A stretch of DNA of 64,000 bases, taken from positions 434,001 through 498,000 of the forward strand of contig CAVRRZ010000005.1 in assembly GCA_963723745.1 (NCBI GenBank), read 5' to 3'. Position numbers and translations under genes: made by a program. Position 1 is the first letter of the stretch. Every line of letters starts with the position of its first letter. Below, one piece after another: positions 40,068 to 52,841 of the stretch. Source of the stretch: CAVRRZ01 sp963723745. Lineage in GTDB: Bacteria > Actinomycetota > Actinomycetes > Mycobacteriales > Geodermatophilaceae. Under the pieces are notes generated by a model that worked only from the letters and a program-made list of their open reading frames with translations, had not been told where the DNA came from and made no database searches.

Positions 40068-41411
40068 TCACCGTGCGCTGGGCCGGACCGCGCCGGCGTA
40101 CCCACCCCACCGCATCGGCGAGATCTTCACGACGTCGTTGCTCTGCGGCGCCTCGACGATCCGGCCGTCGCCCAGGTAGATGGCCACGTGGTGGATCGTC
40201 TGGGGGTTGCCGGGGTCGGTCGCCCAGAAGACCAGGTCACCGGCGCGCAGGTTGCTCGAGCTGACCTTGGGCAGTTCGGCGAACTGTGCCCGGCTGTTGC
40301 GCGGGATCGAGATGCCCGCCTGCGCGTACGCGTACTGCGTCAGCCCGCTGCAGTCGAAGCCCCAGACGCCCTCGTCGATGCCCCAGCCCCAGCCGGGACC
40401 GTTCGTCCCGCCGCCGCCCCACGCGTAGGAGAGGCCGAGGTGCCCGAGCGCCGCGTCGATGGCGGTGGCCGCGGCGCTCGAGCTGCCGGGGCCCGCGGGC
40501 CGGTCGCTGCCGCTGCCGCCACCGTTCCCGCCCCCGGTGCCGTTCCCGCCGCCGTTGCCGCCCCCGGTGCTGTTTCCGCCGCCGGTGCTGTTTCCGCCGC
40601 CGGTGCCGTTGCCGCCGGACGGCGGCGGGGTCTGGGCCTGCTGCTGGCGCCGGGTGCGCTCCGCGGCCTCCTGGGCGCCGACCAGCGTGGCCAACTGCTC
40701 CTCGGCGGCCGCGAGCGCGGTCTCCAGCTCGGCCTGCTCGACCGCCAGAGCGGCGGCCTGCTGCCGGGCCGCCTTCTCGGCCTCGGTGGCGACGGCGAGC
40801 GCGCCGGCCGCCTCCTTCTTGAGGGTCTCGGCCTCGGCCAGGGCGACCGTGGCGCGGTTCTCGGCCCGCTTCGCCTTCTCCTGCAAGTCGGTGACGACCA
40901 CGAGCACGTCGGTGCGGTGCGTACCGGCCGCCTCCAGCAGGGCGGCGCGCTCGATGAACTCGGCGGGGCTGCCCGACGAGATGAGGGCCGCGGCGCCGGC
41001 GTAGCTGCTGCCGTCCATGTAGCTCTGCCGGGCGAAGTCCACGACGTCGCCGCGGGCGGCGCCCAGGTCGGCGAGGGCCTGCTCGGCCGCGGCCGCAGCC
41101 TCGGTGGCACGGGCGCGGGCGGCGGCCTCCTCGGCCTGCATGGCCTGGAAGGTGTCGAGCGCGATCGCCGACTCCGCACGGGCGGCGGCGACGCCGTCCT
41201 GCGCCGCGGCCAGCCGGCCCGACAGCTGCGCGATCCGGGTGGTGACGGCGTCGGCCTCGGCCTTCGCTTCGGCGATCGCCGCGTCACCCGGAGCCGCGAC
41301 CGCTGTGCCCGGTGCGATCCCGGCCAGCAGCCCGAAGGCGAGGACGGCGGCCACCGCCGTCCCGGCTGGACGCAGAACGCCGGACCTGTCCGACCTGGTA
41401 CCGCTGAGCAC
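40068..41411 (-). CDS. Secreted NlpC/P60 peptidoglycan hydrolase (RipA-like)
   Basis: 447 aa. The signal peptide runs to about residue 40 (AVAAVLAFGLLAGIAPGTAV, then AAPGD). A long Ala/Glu-rich coiled coil spans ~45-255, and a Gly/Asn/Ser linker (GGGNSTGGGN units) ~262-300. The C-terminal NlpC/P60 domain has the catalytic cysteine in GVWGFDCSGLTQYAYAQAG, then ISIPRNSRAQF and the catalytic histidine in TIHHVAIYLGDGRIVEAP. This plan matches RipA-type endopeptidases that cut peptidoglycan stem peptides at division. No c-di-AMP riboswitch is recognisable in the 144 bp upstream. Confidence 0.9.
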   Translation of the reverse strand: MLSGTRSDRSGVLRPAGTAVAAVLAFGLLAGIAPGTAVAAPGDAAIAEAKAEADAVTTRIAQLSGRLAAAQDGVAAARAESAIALDTFQAMQAEEAAARARATEAAAAAEQALADLGAARGDVVDFARQSYMDGSSYAGAAALISSGSPAEFIERAALLEAAGTHRTDVLVVVTDLQEKAKRAENRATVALAEAETLKKEAAGALAVATEAEKAARQQAAALAVEQAELETALAAAEEQLATLVGAQEAAERTRRQQQAQTPPPSGGNGTGGGNSTGGGNSTGGGNGGGNGTGGGNGGGSGSDRPAGPGSSSAAATAIDAALGHLGLSYAWGGGGTNGPGWGWGIDEGVWGFDCSGLTQYAYAQAGISIPRNSRAQFAELPKVSSSNLRAGDLVFWATDPGNPQTIHHVAIYLGDGRIVEAPQSNDVVKISPMRWGGYAGAVRPSAR

Positions 41412-41496
41412 GCCCTGGACCTCTTTCCGACTCCTCGAGCGGCACCCGGGAGGGCGCCACTGTGGAGCAGATCGGCCAGGTGGAGAAGTGCGTTGA

Positions 41497-41526
41497 GCGC
41501 TTCTCCCCCCGAAGGGGGAGAAGCGC
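41497..41526 (-). terminator. Strong hairpin after the acyl-CoA ligase gene
   Basis: GCGCTTCTCCCCC (41497-41509) pairs perfectly with GGGGGAGAAGCGC (41514-41526). On the transcribed minus strand the loop is TTCG, a very stable tetraloop. It lies 30 bp past the ligase stop. Confidence 0.85.
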
Positions 41527-41555
41527 CGAACGGGTGAGCGGGCCGGTCGGAGAGG

Positions 41556-43091
<1,536 letters not shown>

Positions 43092-43179
43092 GCCGGCTCC
43101 CGGGGGTCTCTGGCGTTACGGACGTGGCGCCCGTCACGCTAACGGGAAGGTCGAGGCACGTCAGCTCAGCGGTTGCCGG

Positions 43180-44163
43180 TCACCCTTCCACGGCAGGGAC
43201 GGGCCGGCCGGCCACAGCCCGTACCCGCTCGGCCGCCCGAGGCACGAGGAAGAAGACGAGCGCCGCGTAGAGCGCGCCGAGCAGGGTGTCGATCACGTAG
43301 TGCTCGCCGGACCAGACCAGCACGACGGGCATCGCGACCGCGTAGCCGACGAGCGCGGCGCGCTGCCACGTCCGGCGCGCGGCGGGCAGCAGGAACAGGC
43401 ACACGAGGACGGCGAAGGCGGTGTGCAGCGACGGCACGGCCGCCACCAGGTTCACCTGTGCCTGGCTGCCCTCGAGCAGCGCACCGGCCTTGGGCAGCCC
43501 CAGCACCGCCCAGCCGGCGCTGCTGATGCGGTCGACCGGCTCGATCACGCCTTCGCGGGCGGCCAGCCACGGAGGCGCTGCCGGGAACAGCACATAGGTG
43601 ACCAGCCCCGCGAACGAGAGCGTGACGACCATCTGGACGAAGCGCGCCCACCGCTGCCGGTTGCGCGTCCACAGCACGGCGAGCAGCAGCGGGGTGACCA
43701 CGAAGTGGCTGCTGTAGATCAGGGTCGCCGCCGCCTCCCACACCCGGGAGTCCACATGCGCCTGCAGCCAGACGGTCGGCAGCTGACCGAGGCCGAACCA
43801 GCGGTCGACCTCGGCGATGTCGCCCACGTGCACGGGCATGCCGAGCCCGTCGGCCAGACCCCGGGAGGCGTCGTAGGCCAGCAGGACGGCGGCGAGCGGC
43901 AGCCAGTCCAGCAGCAGTCGCACCACGCGGCGCCAGCCGTCGACGGCCGCGTGCAGCAGCAGGCCGGCGAGCACCCAGCCCAACACGACGACGCGGTCGG
44001 TCGGCAGGCCCACCGTCAGGCAGGTGCCGGCGAACGCGAGCGCGAGCGCGGCCCACAGCAGCCGCGGCAGCAGCCGCCGCCGTTGGGTGCCGGGCACGGG
44101 GACGGCGAGCGGCGGACGGGGGGAGAGCGCCGAGGTCAGCGCCGTGGGCTCGACCGCGGTCAC
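43180..44163 (-). CDS. PAP2-superfamily membrane phosphatase/phosphotransferase
   Basis: 327 aa with about six or seven membrane helices. The family motifs are AAVPSLHTAFAVLVCLFLLP and VWSGEHYVIDTLLGALYAAL, which hold the His/Asp active-site residues of the inositolphosphotransferase-like PAP2 group. The preceding YVLFPAAPPWLAAREG loop is typical of this subgroup. It likely dephosphorylates or transfers phosphate on a lipid at the outer membrane face. The substrate is unknown. It is divergent from acnA. Confidence 0.85.
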   Translation of the reverse strand: MTAVEPTALTSALSPRPPLAVPVPGTQRRRLLPRLLWAALALAFAGTCLTVGLPTDRVVVLGWVLAGLLLHAAVDGWRRVVRLLLDWLPLAAVLLAYDASRGLADGLGMPVHVGDIAEVDRWFGLGQLPTVWLQAHVDSRVWEAAATLIYSSHFVVTPLLLAVLWTRNRQRWARFVQMVVTLSFAGLVTYVLFPAAPPWLAAREGVIEPVDRISSAGWAVLGLPKAGALLEGSQAQVNLVAAVPSLHTAFAVLVCLFLLPAARRTWQRAALVGYAVAMPVVLVWSGEHYVIDTLLGALYAALVFFLVPRAAERVRAVAGRPVPAVEG

Positions 44164-44405
44164 GGCGCGGGACGCTAGTCGGTCAGCCCCCGTCGTGGTG
44201 CACGATCACCCCCGGGCACGCCGGATCGGGCGACGGATGGGACCGCCCGGACGGATGTGCCACCCGGTGCGACGCAGGTCACGGAGGAGGGAAGGGTCGC
44301 CTCACCCGCCGGTTCCGGCGCGGGACTGGGATGATCGGGGCAGGACAAGTGAACAGGCGCGAGGAACCGACGAGGGGTAGGCGCAGAGCAGTGGCAGACG
44401 GCGGC

Positions 44406-47261
<2,856 letters not shown>

Positions 47262-47274
47262 CGGCCACCGCCTG

Positions 47275-48036
47275 ATGGACCTGGGTCTGGGCGGCCGCGG
47301 CTACCTGCTCACCGGCGCGAGCCGGGGGCTGGGGTTCGCGGCCGCCCAGGCACTGGTCGCCGACGGCGCGCAGGTGATGATCAGTGCCCGCAGCCGCCGC
47401 TCGATCAACCAGGCGGTGACCGATCTGGGAGGCGCACCGCAGGCGCACGGGATGGTCGCTGACCTCGCCGAGCCCGACGCCGCCGGTGAGCTGGTCTACC
47501 TGGCGCGCAACCAGCTGGACCGCCTGGACGGCGCGCTCATCAGCGTGGGCGGTCCGACGCCCGGCACGGTGCTCGAGGCCGGGGAGGAGCACTGGCGGAC
47601 GGCGTTCGAGAGCGTTCTGCTGGGCCCGCTCCGGCTGGTGAAGGCTCTGGCGCCGGAGTTGTCCGATGGAGCCGCGATCGGCTTCGTGCTGTCCACCTCG
47701 GTGCGCGAGCCGATCCGGCACCTGGCCATCTCCAACGGGCTGCGTCCCGGCTTGGCGATGACGGCCAAGGCGCTGGCCGACGAACTCGGTCCGCGCGGCA
47801 TCCGCGTGTTCGGCCTCATGCCCGGACGCATCGCCACGGACCGGATCACCGAGATCGACGAGCGCACGGGCGACCCCGAGAGCGCGAGACGTGCAGTCGA
47901 GGCGACGATCCCGTTGCGCCGCTACGGCCGGCCCGAGGAGTTCGGCCGGGTGGCCGCGTTCGCCCTCTCCCCCGCCGCCTCGTACCTGACCGGGGCGATG
48001 ATCCCGGTCGACGGCGGAATGCTCCGCAGCCTGTGA
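47275..48036 (+). CDS. Divergent short-chain dehydrogenase/reductase
   Basis: 253 aa from the ATG at 47275, 13 bp after acnA. The cofactor site is YLLTGASRGLGFAAAQALVA and the Rossmann core is recognisable, ending TGAMIPVDGGMLRSL. The classical YxxxK pair is absent: the expected place reads HLAISNGLRPGLAMTAKALA, so Tyr and Lys seem replaced. It may use other residues or not be a dehydrogenase. It overlaps the next gene by four bases (GTGA). Confidence 0.85.
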   Translation: MDLGLGGRGYLLTGASRGLGFAAAQALVADGAQVMISARSRRSINQAVTDLGGAPQAHGMVADLAEPDAAGELVYLARNQLDRLDGALISVGGPTPGTVLEAGEEHWRTAFESVLLGPLRLVKALAPELSDGAAIGFVLSTSVREPIRHLAISNGLRPGLAMTAKALADELGPRGIRVFGLMPGRIATDRITEIDERTGDPESARRAVEATIPLRRYGRPEEFGRVAAFALSPAASYLTGAMIPVDGGMLRSL

Positions 48037-48728
48037 GCGATCCGGCGGTCCTCATCGCCTGCGCGCACGGCACCCGCAACCCGGCCGGGCGGCGACTGAT
48101 CGCCGAACTCGCGCTGGCCGCCCGGCGGCTGCGGCCGGACCTGCAGACCACCGCCGCGTTCGTCGACGTCCAGCCGCCCACGGTGGCCGACGTCGTGGCC
48201 GGGGTCGTCGCCGAGGGCAGGCGCGCCGTCGTCGTCCCCCTGCTGCTGTCGGGTGGCTACCACGTGCACGTGGACATCGCGCGCGCCGTCGAGGGCCGCG
48301 ACGGCGCGGTGGCGGCCCGGCCGCTCGGGCCCGACGAGCGACTGGTCCACGTCCTGGCCGACCGGCTGCGAAGCGCCGGCGCCGACCCTCGCGACCCGCT
48401 CACCGCCGTCGTCCTGGCCGCTGCCGGCTCCAGCGATCCCCGTTCGGTCGCCGACGTCGAGAACACCGCCGACCTGCTGCAGCGCACGTGGGCCGGTCCG
48501 GTGACCACCGGTTACGGATCGGCGGCACAGCCGTCGTTGCCCGACGCCGTCGCGGCCGCGCGGCGGGGCGGCGCCGAGCGGGTGGTGCTGGCGTCCTACC
48601 TGCTCGCGCCCGGGCACTTCCACGACAAGCTGTCCGGCGCCGGCGCCGACCTCGTCACCGCCCCCCTGCTGCCCGACGAGCGGATCGCCGCCGTCCTGCT
48701 CGACCGTTACGACGCAGTCGCGCGCTGA
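48033..48728 (+). CDS. CbiX/SirB-type sirohydrochlorin chelatase
   Basis: 231 aa, GTG start overlapping the SDR stop. The N-terminal half has VLIACAHGTRNPAGRRLIAE with the metal-binding His, AFVDVQPPTVADVVAG, and VVVPLLLSGGYHVHVDIARA with a second His. The C-terminal half repeats the fold (VLAAAGSSDPRSVADVENTA, VVLASYLLAPGHFHDKLSG). It inserts cobalt or iron into sirohydrochlorin for cobalamin or siroheme. No other tetrapyrrole genes are adjacent. The coupling to the SDR is unexplained. Confidence 0.85.
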   Translation: MSDPAVLIACAHGTRNPAGRRLIAELALAARRLRPDLQTTAAFVDVQPPTVADVVAGVVAEGRRAVVVPLLLSGGYHVHVDIARAVEGRDGAVAARPLGPDERLVHVLADRLRSAGADPRDPLTAVVLAAAGSSDPRSVADVENTADLLQRTWAGPVTTGYGSAAQPSLPDAVAAARRGGAERVVLASYLLAPGHFHDKLSGAGADLVTAPLLPDERIAAVLLDRYDAVAR

Positions 48729-48730
48729 CG

Positions 48731-48827
48731 CCGCGGGCGCGGCTGGGAGGATGGTCCCGGGTCCGCGACGGGCTCCCGGACGAGCGGCGCCGTACCCGGA
48801 CAGCGACAAGACGGCGACCGGGAGGAG
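48731..48827 (+). promoter_or_regulatory. Probable guanidine-I (ykkC) riboswitch in the leader of the guanidine exporter gene
   Basis: The leader holds GGAGGATGGTCCCGGGTCCG, then CCCGGACGAGCGGCGCCG, then ACCCGGACAG, GCGACAAGACGGCG and finally ACCGGGAGGAG, which contains the ribosome site 7 bases before the ATG. This order resembles the conserved blocks of guanidine-I aptamers as found before sugE-type genes in actinobacteria. The judgement is by eye. The downstream gene family fits. Confidence 0.55.
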
Positions 48828-48833
48828 ACCGTC

Positions 48834-49148
48834 ATGTCCTGGTTCGTGCTCGTCCTGTCCGGTGTACTGGAGGCCGTCTGGGCCACGGCGCTGGGGCGGT
48901 CCAACGGCCTGAGCCGCCTCGGACCGTCGCTGGTCTTCGTGGGAGCCCTGGCCCTGAGCATGGCCGGTCTCGCCTACGCGCTGCGCGAACTGCCGCTCGG
49001 CACGGCCTACGCGGTGTGGGTCGGGATCGGCGCCGTGCTCACCGTCGTGATCGCGATGGTGTCGGGCGCGGAGACGGTGTCACTGGTCAAGGTGCTCCTC
49101 CTCGGCGGCATCATCGGCTGCGTGATCGGCCTGAAGGTGCTGCACTGA
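48834..49148 (+). CDS. gdx: SMR-family guanidinium exporter
   Basis: 104 aa, four membrane helices. It begins MSWFVLVLSGVLEAVWATAL with the proton/substrate-binding Glu13, then RLGPSLVFVGALALSMAGLA, AYALRELPLGTAYAVWVGIG and VSLVKVLLLGGIIGCVIGLK. These features fit the SugE/Gdx branch of small multidrug resistance proteins, which export guanidinium in exchange for protons. GGGAGGAG stands just upstream of the start. A likely guanidine riboswitch precedes it. Confidence 0.88.
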   Translation: MSWFVLVLSGVLEAVWATALGRSNGLSRLGPSLVFVGALALSMAGLAYALRELPLGTAYAVWVGIGAVLTVVIAMVSGAETVSLVKVLLLGGIIGCVIGLKVLH

Positions 49149-49223
49149 CCGACTCCTGATCGCCACCGTGCGCTTGTTCCGGCTGACGCCGGAGGTGCAC
49201 AGCCGCGTGGCCGTCCCCCGGGG

Positions 49224-49505
49224 TCAGGCGCTCCAGCCGAGGTAGCGGTCGCCCACGCTGAGCACCACCATCCAGGTCACTATCGCGACCGTGGGCGGCA
49301 CCAGCACCCACCACGAGCGGTTCACGGCGAAGGCGAAGGTGCGCCATCCAAGGAAGGCCCACCAGACGAGCATCAGGATGACCACCACGACCGGCACCAC
49401 CAGCACCGACGCCAGGTAGAGGTAGCCGAGTACCAGGTGGACCGAGACGGCGATGATGACCGCGATCACGAAGCCTGCGTCACGGACGAAACCGGTGCCC
49501 CCCAT
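49224..49505 (-). CDS. Small membrane protein, 93 aa
   Basis: From the ATG at 49505 (MGGTGFVRDAGFVIAVIIAV). On the minus strand GATACT ends seven bases before the start, so it is probably leaderless. Three membrane helices are visible: VIAVIIAVSVHLVLGYLYLA, VVVVILMLVWWAFLGW and LVPPTVAIVTWMVVLSV. I do not recognise the family. It follows the sulfurtransferase gene on the same strand after 17 bp, but its own promoter-like box overlaps that gap. Confidence 0.65.
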   Translation of the reverse strand: MGGTGFVRDAGFVIAVIIAVSVHLVLGYLYLASVLVVPVVVVILMLVWWAFLGWRTFAFAVNRSWWVLVPPTVAIVTWMVVLSVGDRYLGWSA

Positions 49506-49522
49506 ACGACCAGTATCCCGGG

Positions 49523-50365
49523 TCAGGCCGGCTGCGGGCCGGAGGCCGCCGGCCGGTCGGGGTCGGCGGCCCACTGCGACCACGACCCCGGCCACAGGGC
49601 GGCCACGATGCCCGCCTCGGCCAGGGCGGCCACCTCGTGCGCCGCGGTGATGCCCGAGCCGCAGTAGACCCCGACCGCCGTCCCGGGGCGGACGCCCAGG
49701 TCGGCGAACCGGTTCTTCAGTTCAGTCACTGGAAGCAACCTGCGGCCCGGCCCGAGGTTGTCCGTGGTGGGGGCGCTGAGCGCCCCGGGCACATGGCCGG
49801 CCCGGGGATCGACGGGCTCCGTCTCGCCGCGGTACCGCTCGCCGGCCCGGGCGTCGAGCAGCACACCTCCGGACGACGGCAGCGCGGCGGCCTGGTCGAT
49901 CGACAGCACCGGCATGCCGCCGCCGGTCAGCGTCACGTCGCCCGGCTCGGGGACGACGTCCCCGGTCTCGACGGCGCCACCCTCGGCGACCCACGCCCGC
50001 AGTCCGCCGTCGAGCAGGCGGACGTCGGCCATCCCTCCCCAGCGCAGCAGCCACCAGGCACGGGCGGCGGCCAGCCCGCCGCTCGCGTCGTAGGCGACGA
50101 CGGCGTCGCCGTCGCGCAGACCCCAGCGTCGGGCAGCTGACTGCAGTCGCTGTAGCGACGGCAGAGGGTGCCGGCCCTCGGCCGGCGACGGCGGGTCGGC
50201 CAGCTCGGACTCGAGGTCGACGAAAACGGCCCCGGGCAGGTGCCCCTCGAGGTGCTGCTGCCGCCCGTGCGGATCCCCCAGGGCCCACCGGACGTCGACC
50301 AGCACGATGCGCCGGCCGGCGGCCAGCTCCGCCGCCAGCCCCGCGGGGTCGACCAGCACCCTCAC
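49523..50365 (-). CDS. Thiosulfate/3-mercaptopyruvate sulfurtransferase
   Basis: 280 aa, GTG start overlapping the stop of the upstream gene (GTGA). Two rhodanese domains. The N-terminal, inactive one has IVLVDVRWALGDPHGRQQHL and HLPGAVFVDLESELADPPSP. The C-terminal one carries the active Cys235 in GVYCGSGITAAHEVAALA and the preceding GVLLDARAGERYRGETEPVD. The CGSGxTA loop favours mercaptopyruvate or thiosulfate as donor. It is cytosolic and moves sulfur to cyanide or a thiol. Confidence 0.9.
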   Translation of the reverse strand: MRVLVDPAGLAAELAAGRRIVLVDVRWALGDPHGRQQHLEGHLPGAVFVDLESELADPPSPAEGRHPLPSLQRLQSAARRWGLRDGDAVVAYDASGGLAAARAWWLLRWGGMADVRLLDGGLRAWVAEGGAVETGDVVPEPGDVTLTGGGMPVLSIDQAAALPSSGGVLLDARAGERYRGETEPVDPRAGHVPGALSAPTTDNLGPGRRLLPVTELKNRFADLGVRPGTAVGVYCGSGITAAHEVAALAEAGIVAALWPGSWSQWAADPDRPAASGPQPA

Positions 50366-50826
50366 GAAGGTGCGAGCAGGCCGCGCAACTCCTGGGTCAG
50401 CGCGTCCCGGGCCTCGGGGTGCTGGTGCCAGGCCGCGGGGGTCGCCTGGAACAGCGAGATCCGCCAGCGCCCGCCGCCCTCGTCGACGGCCACGACCGTG
50501 TGCACGGCGTGCAGCGCGGGATCGATGTCGTTGTCACCGGGCTGGATCATCCCGGCGTGCGCGGTGAGCACGGCCACGCCCGGGGCCATGGGCCGAACCG
50601 ACCGGATCAGGCCGACATAGGCGGGCGTCTGAGCTCCGGCGAAGATCTGCCGGAGGTCGGCGGCGATGGCCAGCCGGCCGTGCCGATGGCTGCCGTCGAA
50701 GCCGACGATGTCCCCGTCGTCGGCGAATCCGGCTGCCACGGCGGCGCCGCTCCGCCGGTTCCAGCCGTCGAGGAAGCCGGCGTAGAGCGCCCGGATCTGG
50801 GCGTCGTACGGGTGCGCTGCAGTCAC
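50362..50826 (-). CDS. SgcJ/EcaC-type SnoaL-like protein
   Basis: 154 aa from the GTG at 50826, with AGAGGAGA upstream. The cone-shaped SnoaL-like (NTF2) fold is indicated by IRALYAGFLDGWNRRSGAAV, FADDGDIVGFDGSHRHGRLA, VRPMAPGVAVLTAHAGMIQP and VVAVDEGGGRWRISLFQATP. Such proteins are often annotated SgcJ/EcaC oxidoreductases. The activity is not proven. It is translationally coupled to the sulfurtransferase. Confidence 0.8.
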   Translation of the reverse strand: MTAAHPYDAQIRALYAGFLDGWNRRSGAAVAAGFADDGDIVGFDGSHRHGRLAIAADLRQIFAGAQTPAYVGLIRSVRPMAPGVAVLTAHAGMIQPGDNDIDPALHAVHTVVAVDEGGGRWRISLFQATPAAWHQHPEARDALTQELRGLLAPS

Positions 50827-50875
50827 GCCTGTGATTCTCCTCTGGCGGGATGTGGGACAGGTGTGACGGTAGTGC

Positions 50876-52780
50876 TCAGCCGACCTCGACCGTTCGACGC
50901 TCGCCGTCGGCGAACTGGGTGCGGTAGAGGTCGGCGTAGCGCCGCCCGAGCGCCAGCAACTCTTCGTGAGTGCCCGACTCCACGATGCGACCGTCATCGA
51001 TGACCAAAATCTGGTCGGCGCCGCGCACGGTGGAGAGCCGGTGCGCGATCACCAGCGACGTGCGACCCGCGAGGGCCGCGTCGAGCGCCTTCTGCACGGC
51101 CATCTCGGACTCGCTGTCGAGGTGTGCGGTCGCCTCGTCCAGGATGACGACGCCCGGCGCCTTGAGCAGCACGCGGGCGATCGCCAGCCGCTGCTTCTCG
51201 CCGCCGGAGAGCCGGTAGCCCCGGTCACCGACGACTGTGTCGAGCCCCTCCGGGAGCGAGCGGATCAGGGTGGCGATCCGGGCACCTTCGAGGGCGGCCC
51301 AGACCTGCTCCTCGGTCGCGTCCGGCCGGGCGTAGAGCAGGTTGGCGCGGATGGAGTCGTGGAACAGGTGCGCGTCCTGGCTGACCACGCCGACGGTGTC
51401 GCGCAACGAGTCGAACGTGGCCCGGCGCACGTCGAGTCCGCCGACCCGAACGCTGCCCTCGGTGGCGTCGTACAGCCGGGGCACCAGGCCGGCGATGGTG
51501 GACTTGCCGGCACCGGAGTGCCCCACCAGCGCGACCAGCTGGCCCGGCTCGACGCGGAAGGACACGCCGTGCAGCACCGCGGTCGGGCCACCCACCTCGG
51601 GGAGCGACACCTCCTCCAGTGACGGCAGCGAGACGTCGGAGCCCGCCGGGTAGCTGAAGGAGACGTCGTCGAACTCGATGGACCGGTCGCCGGCCGGGAT
51701 CGGCACGGCGTCGGGTGCCTGCCGGATCATCGGCTCCAGGTCGAGCACCTCGAAGACGCGGTCGAAGCTCACCATCGCGCTCATGACGTCGACGCGGATG
51801 TTGGACAGCTGGGTGAGCGGGCCGTACAGCCGCGACAGCAGCAGCGCCAACGCCACGACGTCGCCGGGGCTCAGTTCGCCGTTGAAGGCCAGCCAGCCGC
51901 CGAGGCCGTAGACCAGCGCGGTGGCCAGGGCGGCGACCAGGGTGAGGGCGGTGAAGAACGTGCGGCCGTACATGGCCGACAGGACGCCGATGTCGCGGAC
52001 CCGCTCCGCGCGCCCGCGGAACGAGTCTGCCTCGGCCGAGGGCCGCCCGAACAGCTTCACCAGCAAGGCGCCGGCCACGTTGAACCGCTCCGTCATGGTC
52101 GCGTTCATCGAGGCGTTGAGCCCGTAGGACTCGCGGGTGATCTCCTGCAGCCGGCGGCCGATGCGGCGCGCAGGCAGCACGAACACCGGAACCATGACCA
52201 GGGACAGCAAGGTGATCTGCCAGGACAGCGTGAGCATCACACCGGCGGTGAGCACCAGGCCGATGACGTTGGAGACGATGCCGGACAGGGTGGAGGTGAA
52301 CGCGCGCTGGGCGCCGATCACGTCGTTGTTCAGCCGGCTGACCAGGGCGCCGGTCTGGGTGCGTGTGAAGAAGGCGACCGGCATCCGCTGGACGTGCTCG
52401 AAGACCTTGCTGCGCAGGTCGTAGATCACGCCCTCGCCGATGCGCGCCGAGTACCAGCGGGTGCCGATCGAGATCAGCGCGTCGACCACGGCCAGCCCGG
52501 CGATGATCAGCGCGACCCGGATGATGCCGCCAGCGGTGCCCTCGAGGCTCGCTATCCGGTTGACGATGTCGCCCGCGAGCAGGGGGGTGACCACGCCGAT
52601 GAGCGAGGAGCCGACCACGAGCAGCAGGAAGAACGTGAGCTCGCGCCGGTAGGGCAGCGCGATACGCAGGACGCGCGGCACGGTGCCCTTGGGGAGCTGC
52701 CGACTCGCGACGGTCGGATCCCGCCGCAAGGAGCGGAACGCGGCCATGGAGGGGTTGTCCACCGCACCCACCTCCGTCAC
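50876..52780 (-). CDS. ABC transporter, fused permease and ATPase
   Basis: 634 aa. Six membrane helices span ~45-330 (ELTFFLLLVVGSSLIGVVTP and later segments, with the coupling sequence RMPVAFFTRTQTGALVSRLN). The ATPase domain has Walker A VALVGHSGAGKSTIAGLVPR, signature GYRLSGGEKQRLAIARVLLK, Walker B GVVILDEATAHLDSES and the switch SLVIAHRLSTVRGADQI. This is a B-type (MsbA/LmrA-like) half-transporter working as a homodimer. The substrate cannot be told from sequence. It is the only gene of its operon. Confidence 0.92.
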   Translation of the reverse strand: MTEVGAVDNPSMAAFRSLRRDPTVASRQLPKGTVPRVLRIALPYRRELTFFLLLVVGSSLIGVVTPLLAGDIVNRIASLEGTAGGIIRVALIIAGLAVVDALISIGTRWYSARIGEGVIYDLRSKVFEHVQRMPVAFFTRTQTGALVSRLNNDVIGAQRAFTSTLSGIVSNVIGLVLTAGVMLTLSWQITLLSLVMVPVFVLPARRIGRRLQEITRESYGLNASMNATMTERFNVAGALLVKLFGRPSAEADSFRGRAERVRDIGVLSAMYGRTFFTALTLVAALATALVYGLGGWLAFNGELSPGDVVALALLLSRLYGPLTQLSNIRVDVMSAMVSFDRVFEVLDLEPMIRQAPDAVPIPAGDRSIEFDDVSFSYPAGSDVSLPSLEEVSLPEVGGPTAVLHGVSFRVEPGQLVALVGHSGAGKSTIAGLVPRLYDATEGSVRVGGLDVRRATFDSLRDTVGVVSQDAHLFHDSIRANLLYARPDATEEQVWAALEGARIATLIRSLPEGLDTVVGDRGYRLSGGEKQRLAIARVLLKAPGVVILDEATAHLDSESEMAVQKALDAALAGRTSLVIAHRLSTVRGADQILVIDDGRIVESGTHEELLALGRRYADLYRTQFADGERRTVEVG

Positions 52781-52841
52781 GTCGTCCGCTCGCCCTGTGC
52801 CCCAACGTCAGGGGCTGTGGCGCTGTTCCGGGGGCAGTGTG

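Noticed and set aside
40500..40620. Repeated GC-rich units resembling a CRISPR or tandem-repeat locus
   Set aside because: They encode the Gly/Asn/Ser linker of the secreted hydrolase in frame. No CRISPR array is present in the window.
41412..41555. Possible c-di-AMP (ydaO) riboswitch before the NlpC/P60 gene, as in many actinobacteria
   Set aside because: The region is short, is mostly taken up by the terminator of the neighbouring gene, and shows no recognisable aptamer core.
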